Shown here: positions 34,040 through 42,238 of the stretch, one piece after another
How positions within the stretch are numbered: position 1 is the stretch's first letter
Layout of the letters: the number at the start of each line of letters is the position of its first letter
DNA from: Streptomyces justiciae
GTDB lineage: Bacteria > Actinomycetota > Actinomycetes > Streptomycetales > Streptomycetaceae
Assembly (NCBI RefSeq): GCF_015163075.1
Contig: NZ_JADDXU010000006.1
Span: forward strand, 62,001 to 126,000
Length of the DNA stretch: 64,000 nt
Reading direction: 5' to 3'
Position numbers and translations under genes: made by a program
Notes under the pieces: generated by a model
What the model saw: only the letters and a program-made list of their open reading frames with translations
What the model was told of the DNA's origin: nothing
Database searches by the model: none

Positions 34040-34045
34040 GAGAGC

Positions 34046-34765
34046 ATGACGGACCGTAAGGGCGAACTCGCCGCAAATCTGGCGAAGGTGGAGGAGCGCA
34101 TCGCCGCCGCGTGCGTGGCCGCGGGGCGCAAGCGGGAAGAGGTGACCCTGATCGTGGTCACCAAGACCTACCCCGCGAGCGATGTGCGGATCCTGTCGGA
34201 ACTCGGTGTGCGCGACGTCGCCGAGAACAAGGACCAGGACGCGGCACCCAAGGCTGCCGAATGCTCGGATCTGCCCCTTAATTGGCATTTTGTCGGTCAG
34301 CTTCAGACCAACAAGGTGCGATCCGTGGTCGGTTACGCGGATCTCGTGCAGTCCGTCGATCGTTCGAAGCTGGTGACGGCCCTCTCCAAGGAGGCCGTCC
34401 GGGCCGAACGCGAAATCGGATGTCTGATCCAGGTCGCGCTCGACGCCGGGGAGAGCGAGCGAGGGGAGCGGGGTGGCGTGGCGCCCGGCGGAATCGAAGA
34501 GTTGGCCGACCTCGTGGCCGGCGCTCCGGGGCTGCGGCTCGGCGGGTTGATGACCGTCGCGCCGCTCACCGGGGAGTACGCGGGGCGCCAACAGGCGGCG
34601 TTCGAGCGGTTGATGGATTTGTCGACCGACCTGCGCCGAGCCCATCCGGCTGCGAACATGGTCTCGGCAGGGATGAGTGCGGATCTCGAACAGGCCGTGG
34701 CCGCCGGAGCGACACATGTACGCGTCGGTACCGCGGTACTCGGAGTCCGCGCGAGGCTCGGGTAA
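34046..34765 (+). CDS. YggS/YlmE (PLPBP) pyridoxal-phosphate homeostasis protein
   Basis: A 239-aa single-domain TIM barrel of the alanine-racemase-like YggS family, which holds PLP and balances its supply. The PLP-binding Lys lies in LIVVTKTYP (around 36). Other family marks: WHFVGQLQTNKVRSV, SVDRSKLVTAL, LRLGGLMTVAPLT and SAGMSADLEQAVAAGATHVRVGTAVLG near the end. The segment DVAENKDQDAAPKA replaces the GENRVQE of other species and is usual in actinobacteria. It starts 6 nt after the pgeF stop, in the order pgeF-yggS-sepF-yggT-divIVA found in most Gram-positives. Confidence 0.93.
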   Translation: MTDRKGELAANLAKVEERIAAACVAAGRKREEVTLIVVTKTYPASDVRILSELGVRDVAENKDQDAAPKAAECSDLPLNWHFVGQLQTNKVRSVVGYADLVQSVDRSKLVTALSKEAVRAEREIGCLIQVALDAGESERGERGGVAPGGIEELADLVAGAPGLRLGGLMTVAPLTGEYAGRQQAAFERLMDLSTDLRRAHPAANMVSAGMSADLEQAVAAGATHVRVGTAVLGVRARLG

Positions 34766-34894
34766 CGTCGCCAAGAAGTCGGACCACAGCAGAAAATATG
34801 GTCATTACCGCCGAAAGGCGGGCGTAACGACCTCGTGGATCGCAGGCACTTGGCAGTCGTCAGCAGATCCACCACAGAGCGGAGGACTCAGAGC

Positions 34895-35536
34895 ATGGCC
34901 GGCGCGATGCGCAAGATGGCGGTCTACCTCGGCCTCGTGGAGGACGATGGGTACGACGGCCGCGGTTTCGACCCCGACGACGACTTCGAACCGGAACTCG
35001 ACCCGGAGCCCGAGCGGGACCACCGGCGACACGAGCCGGTGCACCAGTCGCACGGAGCACATCAGTCCCAAAGGGACGAAGAGGTGCGAATCGTGCAGCC
35101 CTCCACCCCGCGTGAGCCGGTCGCCCGCTCCGCTTCGCTAGCCGCGGAATCCGGACGTCCGGCGCGCATCGCGCCCGTGGCGTCCATCACACAAGAACGC
35201 CAAAGCCTGGAGAAGAACGCACCGGTGATCATGCCCAAGGTCGTGTCGGAACGAGAGCCTTACCGGATCACCACACTTCACCCGCGGACCTACAACGAGG
35301 CCCGTACCATCGGGGAACACTTCCGTGAGGGCACCCCTGTGATCATGAATCTCACTGAGATGGATGACACAGACGCCAAGCGACTTGTCGACTTTGCGGC
35401 CGGTTTGGTGTTTGGTCTTCACGGCAGCATCGAGCGGGTGACGCAGAAGGTGTTCCTGTTGTCGCCTGCTAACGTCGATGTCACGGCGGAGGACAAGGCC
35501 CGTATCGCAGAGGGCGGGTTCTTCAACCAGAGCTGA
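34895..35536 (+). CDS. sepF: Cell division protein SepF
   Basis: A 213-aa cytoplasmic FtsZ partner that anchors the ring to the membrane. The N-terminus MAGAMRKMAVYLGLVED is the amphipathic membrane-binding helix. An acidic, charged linker (about 20-125) leads to the SepF core (about 130-210: YRITTLHPRTYNEARTIGEHFREGTPVIMNLTEM, then AKRLVDFAAGLVFGLHGSIERV and VFLLSP). GGAGGA lies 9 nt upstream of ATG 34895. The 130-bp gap before it has a -10-like TATGGT (34797-34802) and a small GAAA-loop hairpin (34808-34821), so it may have its own promoter. Confidence 0.95.
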   Translation: MAGAMRKMAVYLGLVEDDGYDGRGFDPDDDFEPELDPEPERDHRRHEPVHQSHGAHQSQRDEEVRIVQPSTPREPVARSASLAAESGRPARIAPVASITQERQSLEKNAPVIMPKVVSEREPYRITTLHPRTYNEARTIGEHFREGTPVIMNLTEMDDTDAKRLVDFAAGLVFGLHGSIERVTQKVFLLSPANVDVTAEDKARIAEGGFFNQS

Positions 35537-35609
35537 GACGCAAGGCCGGAAACAGCAGTACAAGTAGTACCCAGCAGCACGGAAAACAGGGGAGAGGGAA
35601 GCACAGGTC

Positions 35610-35894
35610 ATGAGCGTGGTTCTGGATGTCGTCTACATCGCGCTGATGTGCTTCCTGATCGTGCTCATCTTCCGGTTGGTCATGGACTACGTCTTCCAGT
35701 TCGCCCGCTCGTGGCAACCCGGCAAGGCGATGGTGGTCGTTCTGGAGGCCACCTACACTGTCACCGATCCACCGCTCAAGCTTCTGCGGCGGTTCATTCC
35801 GCCGCTGCGTCTCGGGGGCGTGGCGCTCGACCTGTCCTTCTTCGTACTGATGATCATCGTCTACATCCTGATCTCGATCGTGAGCCGGCTGTGA
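35610..35894 (+). CDS. YggT family membrane protein
   Basis: A 94-aa membrane protein with two hydrophobic regions (about 6-26 and 66-92) and the YggT signature TDPPLKLLRRFIPPLRLGGVALDLSFFVLMIIVYIL. YggT proteins are placed beside sepF and divIVA across Gram-positives and are linked to osmotic or division functions, with no proven reaction. GGGGAGAGGGAAG lies upstream of ATG 35610. Confidence 0.92.
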   Translation: MSVVLDVVYIALMCFLIVLIFRLVMDYVFQFARSWQPGKAMVVVLEATYTVTDPPLKLLRRFIPPLRLGGVALDLSFFVLMIIVYILISIVSRL

Positions 35895-35946
35895 GCGATG
35901 TGAACTACCGTCTTGCCGATGCCGACGACTACGTTGAGGTGAAGAG

Positions 35947-37125
35947 ATGCCGTTGACCCCCGAGGACGTGCGGAACAAGCAGTTCACGACCGTCCGCCTC
36001 CGAGAAGGCTATGACGAGGACGAGGTCGATGCCTTCCTCGATGAGGTCGAAGCCGAACTGACCCGCCTGCTCCGGGAGAACGAGGACCTGCGCGCCAAGC
36101 TGGCCGCGGCCACGCGCGCTGCTGCGCAGAACCAGCAGAACATGCGCAAGCCTCCGGAGGGTCCTGGCGGTCCCGGTCCGCAGGACCAGCAGCAGGGTAT
36201 GCCCCCGCAGGGAATGCCCCAGCAGGGGATGCCGCAGCAGGGCATGCGAGGGCCGGGCGGCCCCGTGCCGGCCGGCATATCTGGCCCGCCGCAGCAGCAG
36301 ATGGGCGGCCCCATGGGCGGCCCGCCCCAGCTGCCGAGCGGTGCGCCGCAGCTGCCTGCCGGTCCCAGCGGCGGCCAGGGTGGCCCGCAGGGTCCCGGTC
36401 CGATGGGCCAGGGTCCGATGGGTCAGGGCCCCATGGGTGGTCAGCCGCCCATGCAGCAGCAGATGGGTGGCCCGATGGGCGGCCCCATGGGCGGTCCGAT
36501 GGGCGGCCCCGGTCAGGGTCCCGGTGGCGACAGCGCCGCCCGTGTCCTGTCGCTGGCCCAGCAGACCGCCGACCAGGCGATCGCCGAGGCCCGTTCCGAG
36601 GCCAACAAGATCGTCGGCGAGGCGCGTTCGCGTGCCGAGGGTCTCGAGCGTGACGCCCGTGCCAAGGCCGACGCCCTGGAGCGGGACGCGCAGGAGAAGC
36701 ACCGCGTCGCGATGGGCTCCCTGGAGTCCGCCCGCGCCACGCTGGAGCGCAAGGTCGAGGATCTGCGCGGCTTCGAGCGCGAGTACCGCACGCGTCTGAA
36801 GTCCTACCTGGAGTCGCAGCTGCGTCAGCTGGAGACCCAGGCCGACGACTCGCTGGCTCCGCCGCGTACCCCGGCGACCGCGTCGCTGCCGCCGTCCCCG
36901 GCGCCCTCGATGGCTCCGGCCGGTGCGAGCGCCCCGTCGTACGGTGGCAACCCGGGCGGCATGGGCGGTGCTCCGGCGCCGGCCGCTCCGTCCTACGGCG
37001 GTCAGCAGCAGATGTCGCCCGCGATGACCCAGCCGATGGCTCCGGTCCGGCCGCAGGGTCCGTCGCCGATGGGGCAGGCTCCCTCGCCGATGCGCGGGTT
37101 CCTGATCGACGAGGACGACAACTGA
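35947..37125 (+). CDS. divIVA: Polar growth determinant DivIVA
   Basis: A 392-aa coiled-coil protein that marks hyphal tips and directs wall synthesis there; essential in Streptomyces. The N-terminal membrane-targeting domain (PLTPEDVRNKQFTTVRLREGYDEDEVDAFLDEVE) and first coiled coil span 1-60. Residues about 65-195 form a Gln/Pro/Gly/Met-rich disordered insert (GMPQQGMPQQGM, MGQGPMGQGPMG). The second, long coiled coil (about 200-300, RVLSLAQQTADQAIAEARSEANKIVGEA) drives oligomerisation, and a second Pro/Gly-rich tail ends FLIDEDDN. GAGGTGAAGAG precedes ATG 35947. A strong terminator follows, closing the cluster. Confidence 0.96.
   Translation: MPLTPEDVRNKQFTTVRLREGYDEDEVDAFLDEVEAELTRLLRENEDLRAKLAAATRAAAQNQQNMRKPPEGPGGPGPQDQQQGMPPQGMPQQGMPQQGMRGPGGPVPAGISGPPQQQMGGPMGGPPQLPSGAPQLPAGPSGGQGGPQGPGPMGQGPMGQGPMGGQPPMQQQMGGPMGGPMGGPMGGPGQGPGGDSAARVLSLAQQTADQAIAEARSEANKIVGEARSRAEGLERDARAKADALERDAQEKHRVAMGSLESARATLERKVEDLRGFEREYRTRLKSYLESQLRQLETQADDSLAPPRTPATASLPPSPAPSMAPAGASAPSYGGNPGGMGGAPAPAAPSYGGQQQMSPAMTQPMAPVRPQGPSPMGQAPSPMRGFLIDEDDN
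36160..36530 (+). repeat. Low-complexity coding repeats in divIVA
   Basis: In-frame tandem units encode MGGP, MGQGP and GMPQQ runs (for example GGCCCGATGGGC-type 12-mers repeated around 36465-36510). Such repeats can change length by slippage without breaking the frame. Confidence 0.7.
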
Positions 37126-37160
37126 CGAGTTGTAGTACGCCTTAGGCGTCGGCAGCGTTC

Positions 37161-37203
37161 AAAGGGGCGAGCCCTGGACTTCGGTCCGGGGCTCGCCCCT
37201 TTT
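37161..37203 (+). terminator. Terminator after divIVA
   Basis: A 19-bp stem with one G-T pair, a TTCG tetraloop (37180-37183) and a TTTT tail. It is the best intrinsic terminator in the window and ends the dcw cluster. Confidence 0.95.
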
Positions 37204-37287
37204 ACGCGGGTTGATCTCGGGGGCGGTGGGGCAGGGCAGGGCGAACGGGTGCGGCGGCGTGGGGGCTCAGGTCGCGAGGGTTTCGCT

Positions 37288-37460
37288 CGCCCTCGCTGGC
37301 GGGGTGCCGCTGCGCCCACCCGTGCCGCCCAAGCGGCACGACTGCCCGCAGCTACGGCGGAGGGACGGGTGGCCCTGCTTGGGTGGGCACCGTCCCAGCG
37401 GCTCGACTGCCCGCAGCTACGGCGGACGGACGGGTGGCGCTGCCCGCAGCTGTGCGAGGG
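37288..37460. repeat. Intergenic palindromic repeat, locus B (two to three tandem units)
   Basis: Unit 1 has the hairpin GTGCCGC-CCAA-GCGGCAC (37322-37339) followed by GACTGCCCGCAGCTACGG. CGACTGCCCGCAGCTACGG recurs at 37404, 65 bp after its copy at 37339, and a shortened CTGCCCGCAGCT at about 37440. It lies in the convergent gap between divIVA and ileS and is inverted relative to locus A. The rest of this 396-bp gap holds the two terminators. Confidence 0.85.
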
Positions 37461-37465
37461 TGTGG

Positions 37466-37505
37466 CAAAGGCCCGGCCTCCCTGTGTGGGGAGGCCGGGC
37501 CTTTG
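37466..37505 (-). terminator. Terminator of ileS
   Basis: A perfect 17-bp stem (37466-37482 with 37489-37505) and a 6-nt loop, 16 bp beyond the ileS stop. Symmetric, so it works in both directions. Confidence 0.85.
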
Positions 37506-37521
37506 TGGGTCGTGCCTTGCC

Positions 37522-40500
37522 TTACGCCTTGCGCAGGCGGAACGTCAGCGACAGGCCCTCGTCTGTGAACGGGGTGCCGTAGGTGTCGTCCGCCTCGGCC
37601 TGGGCGAAGTCCGTCGCCAGGACCTCGTCGGCGATCAGGGCTGCGTGTTCGGTCAGGGCCGCGAGCACCGCCGGGTCCGTGGACGTCCAGCGCAGGGCGA
37701 TGCGGTCGGCCACGTCCAGGCCGCTGTTCTTGCGGGCCTCCTGGATCAGGCGGATCGCGTCACGGGCCAGGCCCGCCTGCTTCAGCTCCTCCGTGATCTC
37801 CAGGTCCAGGGCGACCGTCGCGCCGGAGTCGGACGCCACCGACCAGCCCTCGCGCGGGGTCTCCGTGATGATGACCTCGTCGGGGGCGAGGGTGATGGTC
37901 TCGCCGTCGACCTCGACCGACGCCGTGCCCTCGCGCAGGGCGAGGGACAGGGCGGCGGCGTCGGCGTTCGCGACCGCCTTCGCCACGTCCTGGACCCGCT
38001 TGCCGAACCGCTTGCCCAGGGCACGGAAGTTGGCCTTGGCGGTGGTGTCGACCAGGCTGCCGCCGACCTCGGAAAGGGACGCCAGCGACTCGACGTTCAG
38101 CTCTTCCGTGATCTGCGAGTGCAGTTCGGGGTTCAGGGTGTCGAAGCCCGTCACCGCGACCAGCGCGCGCCGCAGCGGCTGACGGGTCTTGACGCCCGAC
38201 TCCGCGCGCGTGGCACGGCCCAGCTCCACCAGGCGCCGGACGAGGACCATCTGCCGCGACAGCTCGGGGTCGATGGCGGAGAGGTCCGCCTCCGGCCAGC
38301 CGGCCAGGTGGACGGACTCCGGGGCGCCCGGCGTGACCGGGACGACCAGGTCCTGCCAGACCCGCTCGGTGATGAACGGGGTCAGCGGGGCCATCAGCTT
38401 GGTGACCGTCTCCACGACCTCGTGCAGCGTGCGCAGCGCGGCCTTGTCGCCCTGCCAGAAGCGGCGACGCGAGCGGCGGACGTACCAGTTGGACAGGTCG
38501 TCGACGAACGCCGAGAGCAGCTTGCCGGCGCGCTGGGTGTCGTAGGCCTCCAGAGCCTGCGTCACCTGGTCGGTGAGCGCGTGGAGTTCGGAGAGCAGCC
38601 AGCGGTCCAGGACCGGGCGGTCGGCCGGGGCCGGATCGGCCGCGGACGGGGCCCAGTTGGACGTACGGGCGTACAGGGCCTGGAAGGCGACCGTGTTCCA
38701 GTACGTCAGGAGCGTCTTGCGGACGACCTCCTGGATCGTGCCGTGGCCCACGCGGCGGGCCGCCCACGGGGAGCCGCCGGCCGCCATGAACCAGCGGACC
38801 GCGTCGGCGCCGTGCTGGTCCATCAGCGGGATCGGCTGGAGGATGTTGCCCAGGTGCTTGGACATCTTCCGGCCGTCCTCGGCGAGGATGTGGCCGAGGC
38901 AGACGACGTTCTCGTAGGACGACTTGTCGAAGACCAGGGTGCCTACCGCCATCAGCGTGTAGAACCAGCCGCGGGTCTGGTCGATGGCCTCCGAGATGAA
39001 CTGCGCCGGGTAGCGGCTCTCGAAGAGTTCCTTGTTCTTGTACGGGTAGCCCCACTGCGCGAACGGCATCGAACCCGAGTCGTACCAGGCGTCGATGACC
39101 TCGGGCACGCGCGTGGCCGCCTTGCCGCAGGCGTCCTTGGGGCAGGCGAAGGTGACGTCGTCGATGAACGGGCGGTGCGGGTCGAGGTCCGACTGGTCGG
39201 TGCCGGTCAGTTCGGTGAGTTCCGCGCGGGAGCCGACGACGGTCAGGTGGTCGTCCTCGCAGCGCCAGATCGGCAGCGGGGTGCCCCAGTAGCGGTTGCG
39301 GGACAGCGCCCAGTCGATGTTGTTGTTCAGCCAGTCGCCGTACCGGCCGTGCTTGACCGTGTCCGGGAACCAGTTGGTGTTCTCGTTCTCCTGGAGGAGG
39401 CGGTCCTTGATGGCCGTGGTGCGGATGTACCAGGACGGCTGCGCGTAGTAGAGGAGCGCGGTGTGGCAGCGCCAGCAGTGCGGGTAGCTGTGCTCGTACG
39501 GGATGTGCTTGAAGAGGAGGCCGCGGTCGTGGAGGTCCTCGGTGAGCTTCTCGTCCGCCTTCTTGAAGAAGACGCCGCCGACCAGCGGGACGTCCTCCTC
39601 GAAAGTGCCGTCGGGGCGGACGGGGTTCACGACCGGGAGGCCGTAGGCGCGGCAGACCTTGAGGTCGTCCTCACCGAAGGCGGGGGACTGGTGGACCAGA
39701 CCCGTACCGTCCTCGGTCGTGACGTATTCGGCGTTGACGACGAAATGTGCCGGTTCCGGGAACTCCACGAGCTCGAACGGACGTTGATACGTCCAGCGCT
39801 CCATCTCGGCGCCCGTGAAGGACTGGCCGGTGGTCTCCCAGCCCTCGCCGAGCGCCTTGGCGACGAGCGGCTCGGCGAGGACCAGCTTCTCCTCGCCGTT
39901 GGTCGCGACGACGTAGGTGACGTCGGGGTGCGCGGCGACCGCGGTGTTGGAGACCAGCGTCCAGGGCGTCGTCGTCCACACCACGAGCGCGGCCTCGCCG
40001 GCGAGCGGACCGGAGGTGAGCGGGAAACGGACGTACACGGACGGGTCGACGACCGTCTCGTAGCCCTGCGCCAGCTCGTGGTCCGACAGGCCGGTACCGC
40101 AGCGGGGGCACCAGGGGGCGACGCGGTGGTCCTGGACCAGCAGGCCCTTGTTGAAGATCTCCTTGAGCGACCACCAGACCGACTCGATGTACTCGGGGTC
40201 CATCGTGACGTAGGCGTCGTCGAGGTCGACCCAGTAGCCCATGCGGGTCGTCAGCTCGGAGAACGCGTCGGTGTGCCGCAGCACGGAGTCGCGGCAGCGG
40301 GCGTTGAACTCCGCGATGCCGTACGCCTCGATGTCCTGCTTGCCGCTGAAGCCGAGCTCCTTCTCCACCGCGAGCTCGACCGGGAGGCCGTGGCAGTCCC
40401 AGCCGGCCTTGCGGGCCACGTGGTAGCCGCGCATGGTGCGGAAGCGGGGGAAGACGTCCTTGAAGACGCGCGCCTCGATGTGGTGGGCCCCGGGCATGCC

Positions 40501-40659
40501 GTTGGCGGTGGGCGGGCCCTCGTAGAACACCCATTCGGGGCGGCCCTCGGACTGCTCCAGGGACTTGGCGAAGATCTTCTGCTCGCGCCAGAAGTCGAGC
40601 ACCGCGTGCTCGAGCGCGGGCAGATCGACCTGGGCGGGCACCTGGCGGTACTGCGTCAT
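37522..40659 (-). CDS. ileS: Isoleucyl-tRNA synthetase
   Basis: A 1045-aa class I synthetase that charges tRNA-Ile. The HIGH-type motif reads PPTANGMPGAHHIEARVFKD (around 55), the KMSKS motif is EDGRKMSKHLGNILQP (around 600), and the large CP1 editing insertion lies between. WFPDTVKHGRYGDWLNNNIDWALSRNRYWGTPLPIW and DVWYD-like VIDAWYDSGSMPFAQW are typical. The length and sequence are of the longer, eukaryote-like type found in actinobacteria, which in other bacteria often goes with low mupirocin sensitivity; that is inference here. ATG 40659 has GGAGG at 8 nt. Expression is controlled by the T-box leader upstream. Confidence 0.97.
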   Translation of the reverse strand: MTQYRQVPAQVDLPALEHAVLDFWREQKIFAKSLEQSEGRPEWVFYEGPPTANGMPGAHHIEARVFKDVFPRFRTMRGYHVARKAGWDCHGLPVELAVEKELGFSGKQDIEAYGIAEFNARCRDSVLRHTDAFSELTTRMGYWVDLDDAYVTMDPEYIESVWWSLKEIFNKGLLVQDHRVAPWCPRCGTGLSDHELAQGYETVVDPSVYVRFPLTSGPLAGEAALVVWTTTPWTLVSNTAVAAHPDVTYVVATNGEEKLVLAEPLVAKALGEGWETTGQSFTGAEMERWTYQRPFELVEFPEPAHFVVNAEYVTTEDGTGLVHQSPAFGEDDLKVCRAYGLPVVNPVRPDGTFEEDVPLVGGVFFKKADEKLTEDLHDRGLLFKHIPYEHSYPHCWRCHTALLYYAQPSWYIRTTAIKDRLLQENENTNWFPDTVKHGRYGDWLNNNIDWALSRNRYWGTPLPIWRCEDDHLTVVGSRAELTELTGTDQSDLDPHRPFIDDVTFACPKDACGKAATRVPEVIDAWYDSGSMPFAQWGYPYKNKELFESRYPAQFISEAIDQTRGWFYTLMAVGTLVFDKSSYENVVCLGHILAEDGRKMSKHLGNILQPIPLMDQHGADAVRWFMAAGGSPWAARRVGHGTIQEVVRKTLLTYWNTVAFQALYARTSNWAPSAADPAPADRPVLDRWLLSELHALTDQVTQALEAYDTQRAGKLLSAFVDDLSNWYVRRSRRRFWQGDKAALRTLHEVVETVTKLMAPLTPFITERVWQDLVVPVTPGAPESVHLAGWPEADLSAIDPELSRQMVLVRRLVELGRATRAESGVKTRQPLRRALVAVTGFDTLNPELHSQITEELNVESLASLSEVGGSLVDTTAKANFRALGKRFGKRVQDVAKAVANADAAALSLALREGTASVEVDGETITLAPDEVIITETPREGWSVASDSGATVALDLEITEELKQAGLARDAIRLIQEARKNSGLDVADRIALRWTSTDPAVLAALTEHAALIADEVLATDFAQAEADDTYGTPFTDEGLSLTFRLRKA

Positions 40660-40962
40660 CAGTCTTCCTCCGGCGGACTTGCTGCCTTCCGTCCGGAGGG
40701 ACGAGAGCCGATTCTTGTACGCCGGTTTCGGCGCGCTCCCGCGGTACCACCCTCCTTGGCTCCCCTGTGCGCTCTACGCACCGGTGAGCCCCCTCATTGG
40801 GGTCGCGATGCCGGGTCTACTTGCCCTTCAGGGCGTTCTTCCGGCGGCTCCGGGGTGATCTTCACGTCGCGCTCGCCCCCGGGCTTCCACCGTCCCCGGG
40901 TCGCTCTGGGCTGCGTACGTCGCTACTCGTCCCCATCCACGCTTCTCGCTCCGCCCAGTGTA
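40660..40962 (-). ncRNA. T-box leader (isoleucine), translational type
   Basis: On the minus strand the T-box sequence TGGTACCGCG lies at 40749-40740, inside GGGTGGTACCGCGGGAGC. Upstream are the stem I features GAGCGACCCGGGGACGG and GATGGGGACGAGTA, and a specifier ATC (40859-40857) in the context GAAGATCACC, the Ile codon. After the T-box the RNA can pair CCTCC (in TCCCTCCGG) with the ileS GGAGG, so uncharged tRNA-Ile would free the ribosome site. A -10-like TACACT (40962-40957) fits a start near 40950. Actinobacterial ileS T-boxes are known to act on translation. Confidence 0.9.
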
Positions 40963-41169
40963 CGGCGCCGCGAGGACAGCGGCCGACCGGTTTTCCCGGC
41001 CTCCGGGGCGCGGTCGCCGCGGTCGCCGCAGTGACCCGAATGGAGCGGTACGCGTGTTCGGATTCTGGGACGCGCGGTCCGGCGGATTACCGGGCGGGGA
41101 GCTGGGCACAACGCTTGCATGCCTGGCGTGCTCCCTGCGCGAGGCGGGCGAATCGGGCGGTGCGCCCCG

Positions 41170-41198
41170 TTGCCGCGGGACTCAAGTCGATTTATCGT
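41170..41198 (+). promoter_or_regulatory. Promoter of the DksA-like gene
   Basis: TTGCCG (41170-41175), a 17-nt spacer, then TATCGT (41193-41198), giving a leader of about 45 nt. The rest of the gap between the ileS leader and this gene (40963-41247) shows no gene. Confidence 0.5.
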
Positions 41199-41247
41199 CC
41201 CAGCACGATTCGCGTGCAAGATCACAATATGTGAAGGGGCCGCGGCC

Positions 41248-42177
41248 ATGGTGGCGAAGAAGACCGCCGATCAGAAGTCGGCGTCGGGCAGGTCCACACA
41301 TGCCTCCGGCGGTGCGGCCAAGGACGTGGGCGGGAAGAAGGCCGTGGGGGCGGCGGCGAAGAAGGCGGCCGAGAAGGCGGCGGAGGGTCCTGAAAGACCA
41401 GGGGCTGCGGCCGGGAGCAGGAAGACGGCGGCCAAGAAGACCGTGACGAAGAAGGCCGCCGCCAAGAAGACGGCGGAGACGGCGGCGGCCGTGAAGAAGG
41501 CGGCTGTCAAGAAGACAGCGACTGCCAAGAAGACGGCGGCGAAGAAGGCGGTCGGCAAGAAGACCGCTGCCGTGAAGAGCACCACCTCGAAGACCACGAA
41601 GAGCACCTCCACGAAAAGCGCGGCCGCCAAGAGCGCGGCCGGGAAGACGGCCAAGAAGGCGGGCGCGGCGCAGGCCGCGAAGCAGACGGGAGCCACGACG
41701 GTGGTTGCGAAGAAGACTCCTGGCACGGCCACGGCGGCGAAGACGGCCGTCCCCAAGGCACGCCTCGCCGCGGCGGAGCCGGGCGAGCTCGCGGTCCGCC
41801 CCGGCGAGGACCCCTGGACGCCGGAGGAGGTCGCGGAGGCGCGCGCCGAGCTGCAGTCCGAGGCGCTGCGGCTGCGCTCCGAGATCACGACGTCCGAGGA
41901 GTCCCTCGTGGGTCTGATGCGGGACTCCGGGGACGGCGCGGGCGACGACCAGGCCGACACCGGCACCAAGAACATCACGCGCGAGCACGAGATGGCCCTC
42001 GCGGCCAACGCGCGCGAGATGCTCGAACAGACCGAGCGGGCCCTGGACCGGCTCGACGCGGGTACCTACGGTCTGTGCGAGAACTGCGGCAACCCGATCG
42101 GCAAGGCGCGTATGCAGGCGTTCCCGCGCGCGACCCTGTGCGTGGAGTGCAAGCAGAAGCAGGAACGCCGGTACTGA
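41248..42177 (+). CDS. DksA/TraR-type zinc-finger protein with histone-like Lys/Ala tail
   Basis: A 309-aa two-part protein. Residues 1-170 are Lys/Ala/Thr-rich repeats (AAKKTVTKKAAAKKTAE, AVKKAAVKKTATAKKTAAKK) like histone H1 C-tails, likely to bind DNA or RNA without specificity. Residues about 185-309 are the DksA/TraR domain: a helical hairpin (WTPEEVAEARAELQSEALRL) and a four-Cys zinc finger (CENCGNPIGKARMQAFPRATLCVEC). DksA binds the RNA polymerase secondary channel; the usual acidic tip residues should be in the hairpin loop (LMRDSGDGAGDDQAD). ATG 41248 or GTG 41251 may start it. Possible role: linking polymerase control with nucleoid binding. Confidence 0.9.
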   Translation: MVAKKTADQKSASGRSTHASGGAAKDVGGKKAVGAAAKKAAEKAAEGPERPGAAAGSRKTAAKKTVTKKAAAKKTAETAAAVKKAAVKKTATAKKTAAKKAVGKKTAAVKSTTSKTTKSTSTKSAAAKSAAGKTAKKAGAAQAAKQTGATTVVAKKTPGTATAAKTAVPKARLAAAEPGELAVRPGEDPWTPEEVAEARAELQSEALRLRSEITTSEESLVGLMRDSGDGAGDDQADTGTKNITREHEMALAANAREMLEQTERALDRLDAGTYGLCENCGNPIGKARMQAFPRATLCVECKQKQERRY

Positions 42178-42238
42178 GGGTCCAGCGGGGCGTGCCGTAC
42201 CCTCGTCCTCAGTCAGGCACCTAGGTTGAGGGACTCAC

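Noticed and set aside
37249..41034. 1261-codon plus-strand frame opposite ileS
   Set aside because: It is antisense to ileS and its T-box leader, with Arg/Gly/Val/Leu-rich low-complexity sequence and no domains.
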